Origin: Limisphaerales bacterium | GTDB taxonomy: Bacteria; Verrucomicrobiota; Verrucomicrobiia; Limisphaerales; UBA1100 | Direction of reading: 5' to 3' | DNA length: 44,937 nt | Assembly (NCBI GenBank): GCA_014382585.1 | Contig: JACNJL010000020.1 | Location: forward strand, 1 to 44,937 | Shown: piece after piece, positions 1 through 7,501 of the stretch | How positions within the stretch are numbered: position 1 is the stretch's first letter | Layout: each line of letters opens with the position of its first letter | Position numbers and translations under genes: made by a program | The notes under the pieces: generated by a model | Told to the model about the DNA's origin: nothing | The model's input: the letters and a program-made list of their open reading frames with translations, nothing else | The model's database searches: none

Positions 1-1186
1 TGGCGAGGTTGCCGTACAGGTTAGCTCCCTGCTTGAGCAGCGCCTGAGGGTTCTGAAAATTTTGTAGTAACATCTGCGCGCGTGAGTATTGCGTGCCGTC
101 GGTGAGTAGCATGTTTACCTTACCATCGGCCCCCATACTGTAGGAGCTGATGCTCGCTCCACCGGTCAGGGTAAGCGACGAGACAGTGCCCGTGTCCTTG
201 TAAAGTTTGAACCCGCTTCCCGCCGTGGTGATGTCCACCGTGTTGGTGCCCGCCGTGGCGTCGGCGGAGGTGGTGTGGAAATAAATATCATTGGTGGATA
301 TCCGGGCGTAGTACGCCTTGCCGTCGGTTAACCCGCCGGGCATGGTGCCGCCGGTTACATAAAATGTATCGCCCGTAGACATCCCGTGGCCGGTGGCGAG
401 AGTCATTTTATCGCTGGCGTAGGTGACACTGCTCACGGTGACCTCCGTTGGGCTGGCGACGGTGTGATTCACTTTATTTGCACCGGAGGCCGCATCGGCA
501 GCGGTGTTGTGCAAACTGAAGGTGTCATCGGTGACCTTTGCCACAAAATAAACGGTGGACGTGGTAGCCGTTCCGCCGGCCACACTGGGCACGGTGCTGC
601 TGAATTTCACCTGGTTGCCCGTGGTGTATGCATGGGCGGTTTTTGTGAAAATATTGGTGGAGGTATCCAGAGACACGCTGGAGCGATCCTCGGTGTATTT
701 ACCCACATCGAGCTTGATATCGCCAATCTCCGCCTGCTCAGCCGTAGTATTCGCGGGAGCCTGTTTATTGAGGCCCTGCACGCGGTAACCATCGTTGGTC
801 ACCAGCATACCATTCTTGTCCTCACGGAAATCTCCCGCGCGGGTGACGAACAACTCGTTGGTGGTGGCATCTTTCACCATGAAAAAGCCTTCACCAGTGA
901 TGGCCATATCCGTGCGCACGCCGGTTTGCTTGATGGCGCCTTGAGTAAACTGGTTTTTGATGGCCGACACGGTGACACCATTACCCACCTGCATGCCGGC
1001 TTGGCCACTGGTGGTTTCACCGTCTGGCGTGGGGGCCCGCATGGTTTGCGCGAGGGTGTCTGAGAAATCGACGCGGGCGCCCTTAAAGCCAACGGTGTTG
1101 ATGTTGGCCAGGTTATTACCAATGGCATCGAGACTGGTTTGAAACTGCTTGATGCCGAGTACGCCGGTATTGAGTGATCGAATCAT
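1..1186 (-). CDS. flgE: Flagellar hook protein FlgE, C-terminus beyond left edge
   Basis: Main subunit of the flagellar hook. The first 395 codons are present and the gene continues past the left edge. The N-terminus (MIRSLNTGVLGIKQFQTSLD, then the rod/hook motif NNLANINTVGFK) is the flg_bb_rod signature, followed by the FlgE/F/G beta region with ITGEGFFMVKD. Start is the ATG at 1186, 3 nt after the flgD stop, so translation is probably coupled. Between about residues 182 and 330 the protein carries two copies of a roughly 65-residue beta-module with the pattern TGD/TGN...GG...YY/YF...LH/FHTT.ADA..G; the same module occurs in FliD at 17380. These look like surface-exposed insertions of the variable outer hook domain. 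Identity is firm; the role of the insertions is unknown. Confidence 0.95.
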   Translation of the reverse strand, partial: MIRSLNTGVLGIKQFQTSLDAIGNNLANINTVGFKGARVDFSDTLAQTMRAPTPDGETTSGQAGMQVGNGVTVSAIKNQFTQGAIKQTGVRTDMAITGEGFFMVKDATTNELFVTRAGDFREDKNGMLVTNDGYRVQGLNKQAPANTTAEQAEIGDIKLDVGKYTEDRSSVSLDTSTNIFTKTAHAYTTGNQVKFSSTVPSVAGGTATTSTVYFVAKVTDDTFSLHNTAADAASGANKVNHTVASPTEVTVSSVTYASDKMTLATGHGMSTGDTFYVTGGTMPGGLTDGKAYYARISTNDIYFHTTSADATAGTNTVDITTAGSGFKLYKDTGTVSSLTLTGGASISSYSMGADGKVNMLLTDGTQYSRAQMLLQNFQNPQALLKQGANLYGNLA

Positions 1187-1189
1187 GAC

Positions 1190-1639
1190 TTATTCCGTGG
1201 TTGTTTGTTGATTAGCTGCTGGCGTCTCCCCGCTCACGGAGGTGACTTGGTCCAGAGTGTAGGTTTTATCGCCTACAATAATCCTCGCTTCGCCATCCTT
1301 GACGTTGAGGTCGGTCACGATTCCTTTCGTAAATTCCATATCTCCAAGGTTCAGTCGCACCTCCTTGCCCAGCAGATTGGTGGCCTGCAGGAAGTCGTTG
1401 CCTTGGCGCAGTTTGGTGATGTCGGCACTCATTGTCTTGGTTTGCTCCAAGCTGCTGAACTGTGCCATTTGCGCGATAAACTCAGTATCGCTCACCGGCT
1501 GCATCGGGTCCTGATTGCGCATCTGGGTGACGAGCAATTTCAAAAATTCATTCTGACCCAGCATCTTCACCGGCACGCGCTCATTCGCCTCGGGCGCTTC
1601 GGCTTGAAGGCCGGTTATCTGTGTTGCGTTAACAATCAT
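1190..1639 (-). CDS. flgD: Hook cap / hook assembly scaffold FlgD (short form)
   Basis: Caps the growing hook and is needed for FlgE polymerisation. The conserved FlgD N-terminal block is clear: LGQNEFLKLLVTQMRNQDP around residues 28-46, then FIAQMAQFSSLEQ. The protein has 149 residues, much shorter than enterobacterial FlgD (about 230). It ends soon after the conserved block with a small beta segment (GEARIIVGDKTYTLDQVTSV), so the large C-terminal Ig-like domains seem to be missing, as in other short FlgDs. It lies between fliK (30 nt upstream) and flgE (3 nt downstream), the usual position. Confidence 0.95.
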   Translation of the reverse strand: MIVNATQITGLQAEAPEANERVPVKMLGQNEFLKLLVTQMRNQDPMQPVSDTEFIAQMAQFSSLEQTKTMSADITKLRQGNDFLQATNLLGKEVRLNLGDMEFTKGIVTDLNVKDGEARIIVGDKTYTLDQVTSVSGETPAANQQTTTE

Positions 1640-1669
1640 GGTTCGTTCCTCTTTGTTTCGTTAAACTAA

Positions 1670-3049
1670 TTAGGCCCAACTTTCCCAGTTGACATTTTGG
1701 GCACGCGCGGTGGCGCGGCGGGGCGCAGATTGTTCTTCTTCATCACGGTTATTTTCCAGCTCACCCCAGTTGAGTGGCTCCTCATCATCCTCTCCGGCCG
1801 ACGCGTGGCGGCGGCTTTCGGAAGGGTTAAAATCGTCTAAATCATCGGAAAAACGGGGCAATTCGGCCTCTTCACGAGCCAAATCTCGCAAGGTTACGCC
1901 GCGTTCTGCGAGCGATTGCTGCAGCTCATTCCATTGGCCGGCAAGCTGTTGGCCCTCGCCCTGCCCCAACCGCGCCTGGATTTCCAAGCCGCCTTGGTTG
2001 TAGCGAATGGTCAACTCCATTTGCTGATTCTCCGTCTGCAGTTTCACCGTCATCTGATCAGCGCCCTTGGCGCGAAACGTGGTGACGGCATTCCAAATTT
2101 TTTCAAGCGTGGCCGAAATCTGTCCGGGCACTGGCGTAAACGCCTGAGTCGCCGCCGTGCCGGTGGCGGCGGGAGTGGCGACCGCTTGCACGGGCGCGGT
2201 CAGTTCGCGGGCTTGTTCGCGCGGCAAATCCTGTTGTTGGCTGGACGCACCGCCGCCGAGCTCGGCACTGGTCGCCGGGCGCAGCTCTTCCCATCTCGCT
2301 ACGGATCCTTCCGGCGCGAGGGGGGTTGTTTTTGCCATCATAGCCATCTTCGGGTTGTTCTGAGCAAATTGCGTGCCGTTCACAATTTCCCAATCGCCTT
2401 CAGGTAAATTTCCGGTTTTATCAGTCGATTGCGCGGGTTTTACCGCCGCGCCTTTGGCCATCGTAGCCGTGGGTAAATTTTGCCGGTCGGCTTCTAATTC
2501 CGCTTTGGCAGTGGCTTGTTTCACATCTTCCGATTTTAACTGCGCGCGCGCGGCCTGTTGCTTTTTCAATCGACCCGTTTGTTTGGCAGCCGATTGCTTG
2601 CGCGCCTGCATCGCCTTCAGTTCTTCTTTGGCTCCATCGGATTGGGTCTCAATGTTCACCTTGGCCTTGGGATCAACTTTGGGTGTTAACAATTTGGATT
2701 CACTCAAAAGTTTTTGGGCACCCTCTTCAGCCGGCGCATTTGTTGCGACTTGTTTTCCCTCCGATGGGTTTACCTTGGCCTTACTTGCTAGGTCCGCCTG
2801 CAATGGGGATGCATGGCCCAACCCGGCAAATTCATTGGCACGTTTTTTTTGCCGTGCGGCTTCTTCTTTGACTTGGAGTTCGACTTTGTCCTCGGCAGCT
2901 TTTTCCTGTTCAGCAACCTCGGCTTCTCCCGCAGCTTCACGAAACACCTTGTCAAAGCCTTGATCTTCCGAGGCCGGCTTGGCCGGGGTCATGAGGTCAA
3001 AAGCGTCCGTACCGGTTGTGTCGGTGGATTGTGTGGGTAAGGAAGTCAT
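1670..3049 (-). CDS. fliK: Flagellar hook-length control protein FliK
   Basis: Secreted ruler that measures the hook and switches export specificity from hook to filament substrates. The long N-terminal part (about 310 residues) is low-complexity, rich in Ala, Lys, Glu and Gln, as is usual for FliK rulers. Residues about 320-395 form the Flg_hook domain (ADQMTVKLQTENQQMELTIR, then GLEIQARLGQGEGQQLAGQW, LAERGV). An acidic tail with EDDEEP follows. Length 459, within the FliK range. The ATG overlaps the stop of the upstream coiled-coil gene (TAATG), so translation is coupled. The assignment rests on the C-terminal domain and the position before flgD. Confidence 0.9.
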   Translation of the reverse strand: MTSLPTQSTDTTGTDAFDLMTPAKPASEDQGFDKVFREAAGEAEVAEQEKAAEDKVELQVKEEAARQKKRANEFAGLGHASPLQADLASKAKVNPSEGKQVATNAPAEEGAQKLLSESKLLTPKVDPKAKVNIETQSDGAKEELKAMQARKQSAAKQTGRLKKQQAARAQLKSEDVKQATAKAELEADRQNLPTATMAKGAAVKPAQSTDKTGNLPEGDWEIVNGTQFAQNNPKMAMMAKTTPLAPEGSVARWEELRPATSAELGGGASSQQQDLPREQARELTAPVQAVATPAATGTAATQAFTPVPGQISATLEKIWNAVTTFRAKGADQMTVKLQTENQQMELTIRYNQGGLEIQARLGQGEGQQLAGQWNELQQSLAERGVTLRDLAREEAELPRFSDDLDDFNPSESRRHASAGEDDEEPLNWGELENNRDEEEQSAPRRATARAQNVNWESWA

Positions 3050-3870
3050 TATGGAGTGGGGGTTGGTGCCAAGCCGGATTCCGGCATAGTGCGGCGCCAG
3101 TCTTTGATGATTGTGTTGTAGAGCTTCACGTCCTCGGCATCACCGGAGGAAACCAGCGTATTCACGATGGTCGCCTGATTGGTCGGAGCCATGAACTGAA
3201 ATATCTTGGGGTTCAATGCAGGATCATTATCCTGCGTTGCTCGGATAAGGTTTCTGAGGTTCGCCTCACGCGCCGCCGCATCCCCTTGATTCATGATATC
3301 TTCATAAATACCTGCCAAACGCATCAGCTTATTCGTTTCGTTCTGGCGAATTTGAATCACTTTGCCCTCAAATAATTTATCCAAATGTGCGCGGATCGTG
3401 GTGATGTTGTTGGTGTGAAAATGCATTTCCTTGAGTTGTTCATTGATGTGACTGTTCAACTCTTCCAATTCCCTCTCACGTTGTTTTAGATAATTCTCGC
3501 GTGCCTGAAGCCGCTGAATCAGGTCGCTCAATCCGGGATCCGTGATTTCCAAATCACCCGCGGCGGTACTCCGATTGATATCCCCGAATCGCCGGTCAAT
3601 TGTGCGTTTATTGGCCTCTTCGTTTACATCATGTTTAAGGGATTCAGCGGTCTCTGCCGTGTCCACCATGCTCCGGGGCTTTTCGGCTTCCTTCTTTTCC
3701 TCAATCTTTTTTTCCTCTGCCGCCTGCTCGGCGACCCCGGATTTCTCAAGTGCCTCCTGCAACAGCACGTCTTTCGATACCAACGTCAGCCCCACCAGCG
3801 TGGCGATAAATAAGATTCCTCCCAGCAAGGCGACGAACCATCTTGATTTCAAAATCTTTTTCATAATCAT
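3049..3870 (-). CDS. MotE/YlxF/FlbB-like membrane coiled-coil protein
   Basis: A 273-residue protein with one N-terminal membrane anchor (about residues 10-31), a charged linker, a coiled coil at about 112-150 (RLQARENYLKQRERELEELN) and a helical C-terminal part that resembles the MgtE-N-like tail of MotE proteins (LMRLAGIYEDIM, then FLAP-like FQFMAPTNQATIV). It sits exactly between fliJ and fliK. In Bacillus this place holds ylxF and in spirochaetes flbB, both of this architecture. Those relatives act at the collar, stator or export apparatus, so a periplasmic or collar-associated role is the best inference. The family call rests on topology and position more than on residue identity. Confidence 0.7.
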   Translation of the reverse strand: MIMKKILKSRWFVALLGGILFIATLVGLTLVSKDVLLQEALEKSGVAEQAAEEKKIEEKKEAEKPRSMVDTAETAESLKHDVNEEANKRTIDRRFGDINRSTAAGDLEITDPGLSDLIQRLQARENYLKQRERELEELNSHINEQLKEMHFHTNNITTIRAHLDKLFEGKVIQIRQNETNKLMRLAGIYEDIMNQGDAAAREANLRNLIRATQDNDPALNPKIFQFMAPTNQATIVNTLVSSGDAEDVKLYNTIIKDWRRTMPESGLAPTPTP

Positions 3871-3876
3871 CCTCCG

Positions 3877-4332
3877 TTAAATTTTTGCGGCCGCTCCTCT
3901 GGCTTCGCGCAGCAACACCATTTCGTCGATGGCGTTTTGCTCCGTGCGACGGGCTTCGTGCTGGTGCAGTGTTTGTTTTTTGTCGCGCATTTTTTCGAGT
4001 GCCTCGCGGCGTTGACGGGCTTCCAACAGCGATTGCCATTTTTCATCCATCACACTTTGCAAGCGAAGCAATTCCGGTTCCAACTCAGCCAACTGCGCGC
4101 GCAATGATCGCAGAGAGCCCTGCAATTGAGCCAAATCGCCGCTCTGCGCCTGGCCGTCGAAGGCGCTGCGGCAAGCCGTTAAATTCGCATCCACCGCTTC
4201 ATCCAACGCGCGCCAGTGCAGTTGCAGCGTTTCCACTGCGCCGCGCGCCTGGGCGTACACGTCGCTGGCGGCTTGTTCCTCATTGGAACGAACTTCCAGC
4301 ACGGTCTTGAGTGAAAAGTTAAACGGTTTCAT
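3877..4332 (-). CDS. fliJ: Flagellar export chaperone / ATPase stalk FliJ
   Basis: FliJ is the coiled-coil stalk inside the FliI hexamer that links the ATPase to the export gate. This 151-residue protein is nearly all helical: it starts MKPFNFSLKTVLEVRSNEE, the typical FliJ opening (F.F.L..VL..R...E), and continues as an uninterrupted alpha-helical antiparallel hairpin rich in Gln, Leu, Arg and Glu. Only one base separates it from the fliI stop, and 6 nt lie before the next gene. Sequence conservation in FliJ is weak, but length, opening motif and position after fliI agree. Confidence 0.88.
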   Translation of the reverse strand: MKPFNFSLKTVLEVRSNEEQAASDVYAQARGAVETLQLHWRALDEAVDANLTACRSAFDGQAQSGDLAQLQGSLRSLRAQLAELEPELLRLQSVMDEKWQSLLEARQRREALEKMRDKKQTLHQHEARRTEQNAIDEMVLLREARGAAAKI

Positions 4333-4333
4333 T

Positions 4334-5788
4334 TCAGGCCATCATTGGCGGTTGGCCGCCGGGTTGTTGTTGCGGTTGAAATGGTTGCGGCGCAAATTGA
4401 TCTCCGGGCTGCCCGACCCCTTGTACGGCTTGGGCGGCTTGGGCTTGGCCTAAGGTTTGGATGAGTTGTTCCCAGCTTTCATCCCGGCCATTGCCGACGG
4501 TGGTTTCCTGCCGCAAAAAATCGCGCATTGGTTCGTGCAAACTGATGGCTTCGTCGATTTTTGGATTGCTGCCGGCTTGATACGCACCGATGGAAATCAA
4601 ATCCTGACTCTTGCGATACACCGCCATGCTTTCGCGCGCGTGGCCCATATGGGCGCGTTGCTCGGGCGTGAGCAAATCATGCGCCAACCGGCTCACACTT
4701 TCCAAAACATCAATAGCCGGATAATGATTTTGCGAAGCCAATTCGCGCGAGAGCACCAGGTGCCCATCGAGAATGGACCGCGCGGCGTCGGCCACCGGAT
4801 CGTTCATATCATCGCCTTCCACGAGCACATTAAACAATCCGGTGATGGAGCCGTGCTCGTTGTTGCCCGCGCGTTCGAGCAATTGCGGCAGCAACGAAAA
4901 GACTGAAGGCGTGTAGCCGCGCGAACTGGGCGGCTCGCCAATCGCAAGGCCGATCTCGCGCTGGGCCATTGCGAAGCGCGTGATGGAATCCATCATCAAC
5001 AACACATTTTTGCCCTGACTACGGAAATGTTCAGCAATCGTCATTGCCAAAAAAGTTCCCTTCACACGGGCCAGCGCCGGCTCATTGGAGGTAGCCACGA
5101 CGACCACGGATTTTGCGCGGCCTTCTTCATCGAGATCGCGTTCCAAAAATTCGCGCACTTCACGGCCTCTCTCCCCGATGAGCGCGATGACGTTTACATC
5201 CGCTTCTGATTTACTGGCCATCATTCCCATCAAAGTGGATTTACCCACGCCGCTGCCGGCAAAGATGCCCAGGCGTTGACCGCGGCCGAGCGGCGTAAAG
5301 GTATCGATCGCTTTGATGCCGGTTTCAAACGTTTGATCAATGCGGCCGCGTTTCAGGGGGTGCGGCGTTTCGAGGTTTAGCTCGGCGAGCGGCAATTGAG
5401 GGATGGCGCCCAAATCGTCGAGCGGTTGGCCCATTCCATCAATCACGCGGCCCAACAATTCTTCGCCCACGGGCACGCGCAGGGAATGGCCGGTGGCCAC
5501 CACTTCGCTGCCGGGACAGATGCCCTGCACTTCGCCGAGCGGCATGAGCAGCAGATTGCGATCACGGAAGCCCACTACTTCGGCCAACAGTTTTTGGCCG
5601 GTGATGCGTGACTCGATGCGGCAAATTTCGCCGACCGACGCCAGCGGGCCTTGCGATTCGATGACCAATCCGATCATCTGCGTCACGCGCCCGCGGTTCT
5701 CGACGAGGCGGGTATTGGACAGGCGCGAGCGCAACTGCCGCACCCCTTGGCTCATGCGGGAACTGGTTTTTTGTTCGTCGGCAATCAT
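4334..5788 (-). CDS. fliI: Flagellum-specific export ATPase FliI
   Basis: Cytoplasmic ATPase of the flagellar type III export system. The Walker A motif GIFAGSGVGKST is at about residues 173-184 and the Walker B region NVLLMMDSITRFAMAQRE follows at about 262-280. The type III ATPase signature PPSSRGYTPSVFSLLPQLLERAG is also present. The catalytic block GERGREVREFLE is intact. The length of 484 is slightly above the usual 440 because of a Gln/Pro-rich C-terminal tail (QPFQPQQQPGGQPPMM). It is preceded by fliH (6 nt) and followed by fliJ (1 nt), the standard export-ATPase trio. Confidence 0.97.
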   Translation of the reverse strand: MIADEQKTSSRMSQGVRQLRSRLSNTRLVENRGRVTQMIGLVIESQGPLASVGEICRIESRITGQKLLAEVVGFRDRNLLLMPLGEVQGICPGSEVVATGHSLRVPVGEELLGRVIDGMGQPLDDLGAIPQLPLAELNLETPHPLKRGRIDQTFETGIKAIDTFTPLGRGQRLGIFAGSGVGKSTLMGMMASKSEADVNVIALIGERGREVREFLERDLDEEGRAKSVVVVATSNEPALARVKGTFLAMTIAEHFRSQGKNVLLMMDSITRFAMAQREIGLAIGEPPSSRGYTPSVFSLLPQLLERAGNNEHGSITGLFNVLVEGDDMNDPVADAARSILDGHLVLSRELASQNHYPAIDVLESVSRLAHDLLTPEQRAHMGHARESMAVYRKSQDLISIGAYQAGSNPKIDEAISLHEPMRDFLRQETTVGNGRDESWEQLIQTLGQAQAAQAVQGVGQPGDQFAPQPFQPQQQPGGQPPMMA

Positions 5789-5794
5789 ATTAAT

Positions 5795-6433
5795 TTAGGC
5801 ACTCACCGCTTCGCGCAACAGGGATTCGCGGGTTTCGCGACGGCCATCGATGACGCCGCAGCGGGTTTCCACGAGGCAACCGCCACGGGAAACTTCCGTG
5901 CCTTCCAAGTACCGCACGCGGCGTTGGTGGGGCGAGTCCTGCAACAGCTCGCTTTGGTGAGCCTTCAATAATTTCAAATCTTCGGGATGCAAATGGACCG
6001 ACACCTCGGCATCCTGCTCGCAGTGCTCGAGCGTTTCGCGGATGGCCGCTTCGATGACGCCGGTGCTAATGGGCAAGCCATGCACGAGGCGGATGGCCGC
6101 TTCGGTGGAAAATTCAATCAACTCCGCTTCGAGTTCGTTGAGGCGCGCAGTGAGTTGCGACTGCACAGTTTCCTCGATGATCGTCAATTGCTGGTTGGCG
6201 CCTTCGGCCTTGGCCGCTTTCAGTTCCGCACGTAATGCGGCGAGTTGCGGTTCGTACTCGGCGGCAGCCTCGTCGCGGCCGCGTTGATGTCCGGCGGTTT
6301 CCTGCTCGGTCAGTTGCTCCTCATGCGTGGGACCGGCGGATTCCTCGGGCAACAGCGCCTCGGCGGGGCCAATGGCCAGCCGAATGCCGCGCAGCGGGGC
6401 TTCGGTGAAAATGTTGTCGATGGCTTGGACCAT
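5795..6433 (-). CDS. fliH: Flagellar assembly protein FliH
   Basis: Stator and regulator of the FliI ATPase, linking it to the C-ring. The protein has 212 residues. The N-terminal part is acidic, the middle is a Glu/Ala/Gln-rich coiled coil (about 60-110, EYEPQLAALRAELKAAKAEG), and the C-terminal region has the FliH/YscL pattern: VIEAAIRETLEHCEQ, then VSVHLHPEDLKLL and GGCLVETRCGVIDGRRETR. It lies between fliG and fliI in the conserved order. Identity rests on this C-terminal VETRCGVIDG-type motif plus position. Confidence 0.92.
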   Translation of the reverse strand: MVQAIDNIFTEAPLRGIRLAIGPAEALLPEESAGPTHEEQLTEQETAGHQRGRDEAAAEYEPQLAALRAELKAAKAEGANQQLTIIEETVQSQLTARLNELEAELIEFSTEAAIRLVHGLPISTGVIEAAIRETLEHCEQDAEVSVHLHPEDLKLLKAHQSELLQDSPHQRRVRYLEGTEVSRGGCLVETRCGVIDGRRETRESLLREAVSA

Positions 6434-6448
6434 AAAATATTTGTTTGC

Positions 6449-7471
6449 TTATTCGCCTTCGAGTGAGATTTCGCCTTCGGTTTCGAGTTGGCGCACCACA
6501 TCGATGATTGAGTTTTGGTTGGCTTCCACTTCGCGCAGAGAGACTTTGCCCATGTTGTCGATTTCCTCGCGCACATTTTCGGCGGCACGTTTGGAGAGGG
6601 AACCGAGCATGGCATCCTTGAGCGTGTCGGTGGCGGCACTGAGGGCGACGGCCAGTTTGCTGGCATCCACTTCGCGCATAATTTTTTGAATGGTCTTCAC
6701 ATCGAGCGTTTGCAAATCGTCGAAGGTGAACATCTTCATGCGAATGGAGCGCACTAAATCCGGCGCGCGTTCGTCCATGTTGTCGAGCAGCTTCTTACGC
6801 TCGTCCTTGTTCATGGCGTTGAGCACGGCAGCGGCGGATTTCTCGCCACCCGTTTGGTTCAGCGCACGGCTGACGCGTTCGCCCACCTTGGCAGAAAGCA
6901 CTTCACCAAGAGTTTCCACCACCTCAATGGGGGTGGACTCAAGGGTGGCGAGTTTTTCGACCACCATTTCGCGCACACGATCGGGCATGCTCATGAGCAC
7001 CTCGGATCCTTTTTGCGCGGGCAAATAGCTGACCACCAACGCGATGGTTTGGGGGTCTTCTTCTTTGAGTAAATTACAAATCGATGTGGAATCCAGATCG
7101 ATGATTTGCTGCATCGTCGCCACACTCGTGCGGGCGGTGCCCACGCGGCCGATAATTTCCGCCGCCTTAAAAAGACCCACGGATTTTTCCAGCACGGCCC
7201 GGGTGAAATCCACCGAACCACTGATGCCCGACTGCGCTTCCACGGCCATACCGGTGAATTCCTGCAGCACGGCGCCCTGTTCGATGCTATCGAGCAGGGG
7301 CAAGTTGGCCATCTCGGCACACACCAGTTCGCGTTCGTTATCATCAAAATTCTTGATGATATCTGCCGCCGCATCCTCGCCCATGACAATCAGGAAGGTC
7401 GCCAGCTTCTGCGATTGGGTCAATTGCAGTCCCTTGGAAGCTTTTTTCTTTTTTTTGTGTGCTTCAGCCAT
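6449..7471 (-). CDS. fliG: Flagellar motor switch protein FliG
   Basis: C-ring protein that contacts the stator and the MS ring. The length of 340 is typical. The N-terminal domain has LTQSQKLATFLIVMGED; the middle domain has EEDPQTIALVVSYLPAQKG (the EHPQT-type FliM-binding motif); the C-terminal torque domain has RSIRMKMFTFDDLQTLD and SKRAAENVREEIDNMG with the charged residues that face MotA. The N-terminus is unusually basic (HKKKKKASKG). The gene is 30 nt downstream of fliF and 15 nt upstream of fliH. Confidence 0.97.
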   Translation of the reverse strand: MAEAHKKKKKASKGLQLTQSQKLATFLIVMGEDAAADIIKNFDDNERELVCAEMANLPLLDSIEQGAVLQEFTGMAVEAQSGISGSVDFTRAVLEKSVGLFKAAEIIGRVGTARTSVATMQQIIDLDSTSICNLLKEEDPQTIALVVSYLPAQKGSEVLMSMPDRVREMVVEKLATLESTPIEVVETLGEVLSAKVGERVSRALNQTGGEKSAAAVLNAMNKDERKKLLDNMDERAPDLVRSIRMKMFTFDDLQTLDVKTIQKIMREVDASKLAVALSAATDTLKDAMLGSLSKRAAENVREEIDNMGKVSLREVEANQNSIIDVVRQLETEGEISLEGE

Positions 7472-7501
7472 GGTTCAACTTGGTTTTAAGTTTGTTTCAG
7501 T

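Noticed and set aside
386-1063. 225-codon open frame on the plus strand inside flgE
   Set aside because: It lies opposite a clear FlgE coding frame and gives a protein without recognisable family; it is a by-product of GC-rich third positions.
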